DNA of 12,411 bases from Candidatus Latescibacterota bacterium (GTDB lineage Bacteria; JAAXHH01; JACQVL01), in NCBI GenBank assembly GCA_016209865.1, contig JACQVL010000104.1, forward strand, positions 1 to 12,411, given 5' to 3'. The notes under the pieces were generated by a model. It was not told the DNA's origin and searched no databases. It saw only the letters and a list, made by a program, of their open reading frames with translations. Of this stretch, positions 6,621-12,411 are shown piece after piece. A program made the translations under genes and the position numbers. Positions within the stretch are counted from its first letter, which is position 1. Each line of letters begins with the position of its first letter.

Positions 6621-7220
6621 ATGAGTGCCATACACACTCGTACGATCATGACGCGGACCGTGGGCGCTCTGGCGCTGATCGTGATGACGATGACAGGGTG
6701 CGCCTCGTTGAGTTATTACAGCGGGTCGGCGTCTGACAAGACTCAGATCAAGGACGTCCTGCTGGTGCACGCGCAGAGCGTCATCAGCGGCCATGTACCG
6801 GGTCATGCGCAAACGCATACGCCGGGCGCGATGACAGCCGGGCCGTTCACCGGAGATCCGGCAGTCCAGGCGCGGGCGATGACCCCGGACGCGCTCGCGC
6901 GGATGGGACAGTCGCCGGCGGACGAGCGCATCCCGCCCGAACGGGAAGTGGTCGGTCGCGTCCGGCTCACCCGGATGAAGATCCGGTTCATGACGGATCA
7001 GGTGGCCACCGTGACGTTCCGTGAAGTGGGGTTTGACGGGAGGAACCTGCAGGTGTTTCAGCATGATGTAGCGGCGTTCCTGAGCAAAGAGGGGCGGGAG
7101 TGGAAGATTTACGCGATGGCGGCGGGGGAGATCATGTTCGACCGGCAAGGCCTCGAACAATACTGGTACCTGGCCCCGTCTGAGGTGCGGAGCGCCCAGG
7201 AAGTCCCGATTCCACGATAA
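6621..7220 (+). CDS. Lipoprotein of unknown function, possible NTF2-like domain
   Basis: This 199-aa protein begins with a signal peptide: Arg residues at 7 and 12, hydrophobic core 14-24 (VGALALIVMTM), and lipobox MTGC with Cys27 as the lipidated residue. Met at -3 is unusual but acceptable. The mature part opens with a helix (TQIKDVLLVHAQSVISG), has a Pro/Ala-rich middle, and ends with strand-like segments RMKIRFMTDQVATVTFREV and FLSKEGREWKIYAM. That order resembles SnoaL/NTF2-like folds, but I do not recognise a family. Without an Asp at +2 (Ala28) an outer-membrane destination is plausible. It stands alone under a sigma-54-type promoter, so expression is likely switched by a specific activator. 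No terminator is evident after it. Confidence 0.85.
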   Translation: MSAIHTRTIMTRTVGALALIVMTMTGCASLSYYSGSASDKTQIKDVLLVHAQSVISGHVPGHAQTHTPGAMTAGPFTGDPAVQARAMTPDALARMGQSPADERIPPEREVVGRVRLTRMKIRFMTDQVATVTFREVGFDGRNLQVFQHDVAAFLSKEGREWKIYAMAAGEIMFDRQGLEQYWYLAPSEVRSAQEVPIPR

Positions 7221-7357
7221 CCGAGAGGAGTCAGCGTTGTACGATCACGAACACACTGGCTGAACGCCCGACGATCCGGCTCGACGTGATCAGTCCGCAT
7301 CAGATGCCTCTCGAACACCCTCCGGCGGCTATGCCGTCGTAGCTGCACGGGATGTCA

Positions 7358-7389
7358 ATCACCCGCTCGTCGATCGGCGGGCGAGTGAT
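7358..7389. other. Stem-loop between lipoprotein and transporter genes
   Basis: ATCACCCGCTCGTC and GGCGGGCGAGTGAT can pair over 14 positions (one mismatch, two G-T pairs) around the loop GATC. There is no T-tract after it, so it is not a typical intrinsic terminator. It could protect the upstream mRNA end or be a protein site. Confidence 0.45.
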
Positions 7390-7448
7390 GCCGGCCGCCC
7401 CAGACCTTCCCTGGCTTTCTCTGCCTGCATTCCGGCGATACAAAACGC

Positions 7449-7477
7449 TTGACCATCTTGAGCGCATCGACTATGCT
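7449..7477 (+). promoter_or_regulatory. Sigma-70-type promoter for the transporter fusion gene
   Basis: TTGACC (7449-7454, 5/6) and TATGCT (7472-7477, 4/6) are 17 nt apart, 80 nt before the ATG at 7557. Transcription would start near 7484. Confidence 0.5.
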
Positions 7478-7556
7478 ATACCCAGGCGTTGTGGCGAGCC
7501 CGTCCGGGGTCATCGTTTCCTCCGTTACAGCGTAGTCCACGACGAGACATACTCTT

Positions 7557-10500
7557 ATGGCTCTCTCCAACCGGCTCGAACGGGCTCGGCTTGCCGTCTT
7601 TCCGGTGCAACCGGGCGAGTACGGGCCGCTCCTGTTGGGATTGGTGACGTATTTCTTCATCATCGGCGGGGTGATCCTGGGACGGAACGCCCGCGACTCC
7701 CTGTTCTTGAACAGCGGACTGGACGTCCGCGTCTGGCTGCCCTGGATGTACGTTTTCAACGCCTTCGCGGTCGTGGGGTGCTCCGCGATCTACGGAGCGT
7801 TCATCGATCGACTCGACCGACGGGTCTTCGTGACGATCACGACCCTGCTGTTCGCCGGGTCGCTGCTCGGCAGCCGGGTGGTGATCGAGAGTCAGATCAG
7901 ATGGTGCTACGCAGCGCTCTACGTGCTCGCGCAGATCATCTGGCTGCTGTCAGTCATGCAGTTCTGGACGTTTGCCGGCGACCTGTTCGACAGCCGGCAG
8001 GTCAAACGGCTGTTTCCGGTCATCAACGTCGGTGGGCTCTTAGGGATGGTGGCCGCCGGGTTCGGCGGGCGGCCGCTGATCGCGGCCATCGGGACTGCCA
8101 ACCTCCTGCTCGTCTGGGCCGGCCTGCTCGGCCTCAGCCTGGTCCTCCTCATCCGGATGCGGCGGAGTTTTCCGGCCGCCCGGCCAGTTCGTTTAGCACG
8201 GGATCAGGAGAAACCATCGGCCGGTCAGCTTTTCCGAGAGGGCATGGGGGCGGTCCGCGCGATGCCGCTGATGCGGCTGCTGGCAAGCCTCACGCTCGCG
8301 CAATGGATCGTCTTTACGCTGGTCGATTACATCTTCAACAAGACGGTGAAAGCGACGTATCCCCAGACAGACGAGCTGACCGCATTCTTAGGCGTGTTTC
8401 GCGGATGGGCGGGCGTGTCGGCGCTACTCCTCCAGCTCTTCGTGACCGCCCCACTCATCCGGGCGTTCGGGGTCGGCCGGACGATGCTGTGTCATCCCGG
8501 TTTTATGGTGTTGTCCACCGTCGGAGCCTCCTGGAGCCTGACGTTCTGGTCGGCATGCGCGGCGAAGTTCGGGGATCATGTGCTGTTATACACCATCCAG
8601 GACTCTTCCTATCAATTGCTCTACAACCCGATCCCGTTGGGCCGGCGTGGGCGGCTCCGGGCGTTCGTCGAGGGGTCGCTGAAGCCGATCTCGATGGGAT
8701 TGTCGGGACTCATCCTGGTCGTGGCAGCCGCGATTTTTAGGAGTGTCGAACCGTTAGCGTACATCGCGCTCGGCCTGTCGGTCCTGTGGGCCGTGATCGC
8801 CGCACGCACCGGGCCGGCGTACCTGTCCGCTCTGGTCGCCGGGCTGCGCTCGCCCGATGAGGGGGCGAAAGCGCGGGCGGCGCAGAGCCTCCGCCACATC
8901 CATCCTGAGGAGTCGCAGGCTGTCCTGGTCGAGGGTGTCCAGAACCCTGACACCAAGATGGCAGTCTTCTCCCTGGAGTTGCTGCGAGAACTGCCCGTGC
9001 CGGCTGCCCGGCCGGCGATTCTCACGGCGCTGCAGCGACCAGAGGCAGAGGTGCGGGCGGCGGCGGTCGAGACGCTCACAGACATCGTGCCGCATGAGGC
9101 GTTTCCAGTGCTGGAACGGGCGATAGCGGATGAGTCGCCGGTCGTCCGCGCAGCCGCGGCCCGGTCGATGGGTAAGCTCAGCGATGAACGGGCGGCCGAC
9201 CTCCTGGAGCGCGCGGTCGATGACGAGGACGCGAAAGTCCAGGAGGCGGCGCTCGTCGCGCTCACCCAGACGGGCGGGCTGGACGGGATTCTCGTCGCGG
9301 TTGAGCGGCTGAAGACGATGCTCGCCAGCTCGAAAACGGCTCACCGACGTGTCGCGGCCCGGACGCTCGGCGCGCTGCGGGCCCGGTCGATGACCCTCCC
9401 CCTGCTCCGCTTGCTCGACGACCCGGAGCCGCGCGTGCAGGCGGAGGCAGTCGAAGCCCTGGGCAAACTGCACGACATCCGGGCGATCCAGTCGCTCATC
9501 CAGGCGATGGCCGTCCGGCCGCTCCATCGCAAAGCCCGGCGAGCCATCACCGCCACGCTGAAACGTCATGCCGACCGGGTGGCCCCTGTGTTGCTTACCG
9601 CCGCCAGAAACCCGGCCTTGCAGCCGATCTGGCCTGATTTGCTCGACCTGATCGGCTGGGTGGATTGGGAAGGACAGACGACGGAGGTGGAGGCGTTCTA
9701 TCTTAACCATCTCCGGGGTCCCAACCTCCGCCTGCGTCACGCCGCCCTGGAAGGACTCGAATCGCTCGTCGTCCGGACGCGTCAATCGGCGTTCCTGGCT
9801 CCCCCGCTCCTGGAGCATGCGGCCGGGGAACTCGCCATGCTGTACGATAACCTCCGGGGGCTTGACGTCCTGCGTCAGGCGCATGGCGCGGCGGCCGCCC
9901 CGGTCATCACGTTCATCGAGGATGAGAACCGGTTCATCCAGTGGGAGTTGTTCCGCATTCTCGGCCTGCTCTCCGATCCCGGCCTGCTCCGGACGATCTC
10001 GCACCGACTCTTCGGGGATGACCCGCGCCAGCGCGCGGATGCGGTGGAAGCGCTCGACAACCTCACGTTTAAGGAGATCGTCAGTCCCCTCGTCCCGACC
10101 CTCGACCCTCAGACGATTCGAACGGCTCTGCTGACGGATACCCGTCCGGCGCCGTCGGTGGAGGCATTCTTGCGGACGCTCGCCGGGCATCCGTCCCCCG
10201 CCGTCCGCGCGATGACGATGCACTGGCTGCCGAACTCCTACCCTGAGTTAGCTCGCCACTTCATCGAGGTCTTGCGTCACGATATCGACCCGACGGTGCA
10301 GGACGCGGTCCGCCGCGCCGGGCGCCGCCTGTCCGGGGAACCGGTCATGGAGTCTCCTATGATCAGCATCATCGAACGAATCCTGTACCTGAAGACACTC
10401 CCGATGTTCGCCCATCTCGACGCGGATCAGCTTCGTCTCCTGGCCGAGGTGGTGGTCGAGGAGAACCTGCCCGCCACGACGGTGATCTTCGAGCAGGGGG

Positions 10501-10853
10501 ACGCGCCCGGCTCGCTGTACATGGTCGTCCGAGGGATGGTCGCCATCAACCGGGTGGTCGGCGGCCAGACGCGGACGCTGGGCACGTACGGGGGATCGAC
10601 CTACTTCGGGGAGATGGCCTTCCTCGACGGCCAGCCACGGTCGGGGACGGCCGTGACGTCCGAGCCCACTATCCTGCTGAGTCTGTCGCGCGACGCGTTC
10701 AAGGACGTCATCAAGGACGAGCCGGAGATCGCCTTCGGGATCTTCAGCGAGCTGACGAACCTCCTCCGGCGGTCGTATCAGCAGATCGAAGAGATCGGAC
10801 TGACTGAGACGACGCCGCAAGAGTATACCCCGACGGCGATGATGCGGGCGTGA
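7557..10853 (+). CDS. NTT-type nucleotide transporter fused to HEAT repeats and a cyclic-nucleotide-binding domain
   Basis: This 1098-aa protein is a three-part fusion. Residues about 20-415 form a polytopic membrane unit of around 12 helices resembling ATP/ADP translocases (NTT/Npt1-Npt2), including the RNARDSLFL motif near residue 43 and LFDSRQVKRLFPVIN near 145. Residues about 430-740 are a run of HEAT repeats (for example AEVRAAAVETLTDI, PEPRVQAEAVEALGKL), with more degenerate helical repeats to about 930. Residues 935-1070 are a CRP/PKA-type cyclic-nucleotide-binding domain with the phosphate cassette FGEMAFLDGQPRSGTA. Its key ligand residues E1019 and R1028 are kept, so it probably binds cAMP, cGMP or a related molecule. 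The transported molecule in free-living bacteria is unknown. No strong ribosome site precedes the ATG. The stop overlaps the next gene by 4 nt. The membrane assignment and CNB domain are firm; the NTT label is likely. Confidence 0.88.
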   Translation: MALSNRLERARLAVFPVQPGEYGPLLLGLVTYFFIIGGVILGRNARDSLFLNSGLDVRVWLPWMYVFNAFAVVGCSAIYGAFIDRLDRRVFVTITTLLFAGSLLGSRVVIESQIRWCYAALYVLAQIIWLLSVMQFWTFAGDLFDSRQVKRLFPVINVGGLLGMVAAGFGGRPLIAAIGTANLLLVWAGLLGLSLVLLIRMRRSFPAARPVRLARDQEKPSAGQLFREGMGAVRAMPLMRLLASLTLAQWIVFTLVDYIFNKTVKATYPQTDELTAFLGVFRGWAGVSALLLQLFVTAPLIRAFGVGRTMLCHPGFMVLSTVGASWSLTFWSACAAKFGDHVLLYTIQDSSYQLLYNPIPLGRRGRLRAFVEGSLKPISMGLSGLILVVAAAIFRSVEPLAYIALGLSVLWAVIAARTGPAYLSALVAGLRSPDEGAKARAAQSLRHIHPEESQAVLVEGVQNPDTKMAVFSLELLRELPVPAARPAILTALQRPEAEVRAAAVETLTDIVPHEAFPVLERAIADESPVVRAAAARSMGKLSDERAADLLERAVDDEDAKVQEAALVALTQTGGLDGILVAVERLKTMLASSKTAHRRVAARTLGALRARSMTLPLLRLLDDPEPRVQAEAVEALGKLHDIRAIQSLIQAMAVRPLHRKARRAITATLKRHADRVAPVLLTAARNPALQPIWPDLLDLIGWVDWEGQTTEVEAFYLNHLRGPNLRLRHAALEGLESLVVRTRQSAFLAPPLLEHAAGELAMLYDNLRGLDVLRQAHGAAAAPVITFIEDENRFIQWELFRILGLLSDPGLLRTISHRLFGDDPRQRADAVEALDNLTFKEIVSPLVPTLDPQTIRTALLTDTRPAPSVEAFLRTLAGHPSPAVRAMTMHWLPNSYPELARHFIEVLRHDIDPTVQDAVRRAGRRLSGEPVMESPMISIIERILYLKTLPMFAHLDADQLRLLAEVVVEENLPATTVIFEQGDAPGSLYMVVRGMVAINRVVGGQTRTLGTYGGSTYFGEMAFLDGQPRSGTAVTSEPTILLSLSRDAFKDVIKDEPEIAFGIFSELTNLLRRSYQQIEEIGLTETTPQEYTPTAMMRA

Positions 10854-12208
10854 GGGCGCGTCTGATGCTCGACCTGTCGGAACGGACCCTCAATCGCACG
10901 ATCGTCAACCTGGCTTGGCCGGCCATCCTGGAGAACCTGCTCCAGACCTCGGTCTTCATCGTCGACAGTATTTTTGTGGGACGACTCGGCACGCGGGCGT
11001 TCGCGGCGGTCGGCCAGAGCACGATGATCCTGTTCACCGTCACGTTCGCGTTCTATGGGATCGGAGTGGCGGCGTCCGCCATCGTCGCCCGGAACCTCGG
11101 TCGGCGTGACACGGCGACGGCCAGCGAGGCGGCCGGCCAGGGACTTCTTCTCGGGGGGATCATCGGCATCGTCCTGACGGTCGTCGGCCTCCGGTACAGC
11201 CGGTTCGCTCTGACGGCTCTGGGCACCGCCCCTGACGTGATCGACCAGGCGAAGAGTTACCTGGACATCGTGTTTGCGTTCAGCCTGATTCGATTCGTCC
11301 TGTTCATCGGGAGCAGCATCCTGCGCGCGGCAGGGGATACCCGCACCCCGATGTGGTCGACGGGGATCATGAACCTGTTCAACATCATCGGGGACTGGGT
11401 GCTGATCTTCGGGATCGGGCCGTTCCCCCGCATGGGATCGGACGGCGCTGCCCTGGCTACCGGCCTGTCGTTTGTCGTCGGGGCGGGGATCATCCTGTTC
11501 AAACTCCTCAGGTCAGGCCCTGGATTCTACGTCATCGGCCGGGATATCCGGCATCTGAATGTCGACCATATCAAGACGATCATTCAGATTGCCCTGCCCA
11601 ATTTAGGAGAACAACTGTTCCTGCAGGGCGCGTACTGGCTGTTTCTGTGGATGGTGACGAGCCTGGGCACGACCCCGCTGGCCGCTCATTTTATGGCGGT
11701 GCGGGTGGAGTCGCTCTCGTTTATGCCCGTGTTCGGCCTGTCCGTCGCCGTCGCTACGATCGTCGGCCAGAGCCTCGGAGCAGGCCGGAGCGACCTGGCC
11801 GAGCTGACCGTGAAACGAGCCGCCGTGCTCGGGACGGCGTCGATGATCGTCCTGGGCGGAATCTTCGTCGCCATTCCGGGTCTATTCGTCCGGCTGTTCA
11901 GTCCCTCCCCGGATGTCTACGATCTGGCCGCTGTCTGTGTTCAGATCTCCGCCCTCGAGCTGCCGACGTCCGCCCTGTTGATGATCTATATGGGGGCGAT
12001 GCGCGGAGCGGGCGACACCCTCAGTCCGATGCTGATCAGTTTTTTCGGGGCCGTCTTCCTCCGCGTCGGGGTGATTTATCTCTTGACCATACGACTGGGA
12101 CTGGGACTTCCGGGTATCTGGTATGGTACGGCCATCGATTGGGGACTCCGAGCGGCGGTCGGCTACGCCCTCTTCCGGCGAGGGCGGTGGAAGCAGATTA
12201 GAATATAA
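10850..12208 (+). CDS. MATE-family multidrug/metabolite exporter
   Basis: This 452-aa inner-membrane protein has 12 hydrophobic helices in two matching halves. The first half opens LAWPAILENLLQTSVFIVDS with conserved Pro24 and continues FVGRLGTRAFAAVG. The second half repeats the pattern at about 240 (IALPNLGEQLFLQGAY) and ends VGQSLGAGR, typical of MATE exporters such as NorM, which use a Na+ or H+ gradient to expel cationic compounds. Length is normal for the family. GTG 10850 overlaps the preceding stop as GTGA, implying translational coupling. ATG 10865 is the alternative start, with GAGG at 10852-10855 at proper spacing, and would remove only five residues. Pairing with a nucleotide-sensing transporter is suggestive, but the cargo is unknown. 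Confidence 0.9.
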   Translation: MRARLMLDLSERTLNRTIVNLAWPAILENLLQTSVFIVDSIFVGRLGTRAFAAVGQSTMILFTVTFAFYGIGVAASAIVARNLGRRDTATASEAAGQGLLLGGIIGIVLTVVGLRYSRFALTALGTAPDVIDQAKSYLDIVFAFSLIRFVLFIGSSILRAAGDTRTPMWSTGIMNLFNIIGDWVLIFGIGPFPRMGSDGAALATGLSFVVGAGIILFKLLRSGPGFYVIGRDIRHLNVDHIKTIIQIALPNLGEQLFLQGAYWLFLWMVTSLGTTPLAAHFMAVRVESLSFMPVFGLSVAVATIVGQSLGAGRSDLAELTVKRAAVLGTASMIVLGGIFVAIPGLFVRLFSPSPDVYDLAAVCVQISALELPTSALLMIYMGAMRGAGDTLSPMLISFFGAVFLRVGVIYLLTIRLGLGLPGIWYGTAIDWGLRAAVGYALFRRGRWKQIRI

Positions 12209-12213
12209 GGGCT

Positions 12214-12363
12214 CGGGGTTCGGGGTTGGGGGTTCGGGATACGGGAAAGGCAAAGCGAACAGAGTGACACAACGTTTTCATGCACGACTGGTATTCCCGC
12301 AAAAGCGAGAATCCAGTCATCCGTTGCTTTTCCCGAACCCCGAATCCCGAATCCCGTACCCCG
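12214..12363. repeat. Imperfect foldback of CGGGGTTCGGG-type repeat with nested hairpin and following T-tract
   Basis: The arms 12214-12248 and 12329-12363 are inverted copies matching at 29 of 35 positions, and pairing continues a few bases inward (GCAA/TTGC). The arms belong to the same repeat type as 2163-2195. TCTTTTTAT follows at 12364-12372, so transcripts from the MATE gene could end here. The 80-nt interior has its own hairpin. Confidence 0.7.
12286..12318. repeat. Nested hairpin repeat (ATTCCCGC...GCGAGAAT)
   Basis: GACTGGTATTCCCGC and GCGAGAATCCAGTC pair around AAAA with one bulged T and one C/A mismatch. The shape resembles ATTCCCGC/GCGGGAAT palindromic repeats dispersed in many bacterial genomes. 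It sits inside the larger foldback. Confidence 0.55.
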
Positions 12364-12381
12364 TCTTTTTATCATTTCTCC

Positions 12382-12411
12382 ATGTCTCGTGCGTTCCTTA
12401 TCCTGCTCATC
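12382..12411 (+). CDS. Possible start of a downstream gene (signal-peptide-like, truncated by window)
   Basis: ATG at 12382 opens ten codons reading MSRAFLILLI, an Arg followed by hydrophobic residues like the beginning of a signal peptide. There is no clear ribosome site and the window ends here, so this is tentative. Confidence 0.25.
   Translation, partial: MSRAFLILLI

Larger units (their letters stand above)
7221..7556 (+). other. Intergenic region, 336 nt, without a supported gene
   Basis: This stretch holds a stem-loop (7358-7389) and a promoter (7449-7477), listed separately. Apart from the start of a frame overlapping the transporter gene, rejected below, only very short frames without family resemblance were seen. 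No T-tract terminator for the lipoprotein gene is visible. Confidence 0.6.

Noticed and set aside
7237-7263. Tiny frame starting TTG after GAGAGGAG
   Set aside because: Only eight codons before a stop; no supporting feature beyond the Shine-Dalgarno-like sequence.
7352-8740. Long + strand frame of 462 codons overlapping the transporter fusion
   Set aside because: It overlaps the first third of the transporter in another frame, is rich in Arg, Gly and Pro with no motif, and contradicts the membrane-helix pattern in the true frame. It is a high-GC shadow.
8754-10223. 489-codon frame on the - strand opposite the HEAT region
   Set aside because: The + strand shows regular HEAT repeats. The antisense product is Arg-rich with no domain, as expected of an opposite-strand open frame in GC-rich DNA.

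Overview
The window is 12.4 kb of dense, high-GC bacterial DNA with every supported gene on the + strand. Several traits point to an environmental Gram-negative bacterium: a lipoprotein, a Tat-exported enzyme, a sigma-54-type promoter and AT-rich dispersed repeats between GC-rich genes. I cannot place it in a phylum from sequence alone. NC10, Rokubacteria or Nitrospirota-like lineages are only a guess.

Layout. (1) The 3' end of a RelA/SpoT (p)ppGpp synthetase/hydrolase (RIS and ACT domains) is followed after 14 nt by a Tat-signal, HisC-like PLP aminotransferase. A hairpin at 1965-1993 closes this pair. (2) Next come a secreted or membrane-anchored clan GH-A glycoside hydrolase (GH39-like) with an N-terminal beta-rich carbohydrate-binding-like domain, and a family 2 glycosyltransferase of the TIGR04283 type. 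(3) A 161-bp foldback element (perfect 32-bp inverted repeat) contains a good sigma-70-type promoter and ends on the start codon of an M20-family metallohydrolase. (4) A 352-nt intergenic region carries what looks like a complete sigma-54 control region: paired TGACA/TGTCA dyads, an IHF-like site and a near-ideal -24/-12 promoter. It precedes a small lipoprotein with a possible NTF2-like fold. (5) A sigma-70-type promoter leads into a 1098-aa fusion of an NTT-type nucleotide transporter, HEAT repeats and a C-terminal cyclic-nucleotide-binding domain, whose stop codon overlaps the start of a MATE-family exporter. (6) The end of the window holds a second, imperfect foldback (29/35 arm identity) with a nested hairpin and a T-tract, then perhaps the first codons of another gene.

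Common threads. Two short repeat words, CCAAAAT-type and CGAACCC/CGAATCC-type, recur between genes and in one place are read in frame as part of a protein (the linker of the glycosidase). The most interesting items are the promoter-carrying foldback, the repeat-derived protein linker, the sigma-54/IHF/dyad region, and the nucleotide transporter fused to a nucleotide-sensing domain. Nothing here looks like a phage, CRISPR or classical defence system. No rRNA or tRNA was recognised.
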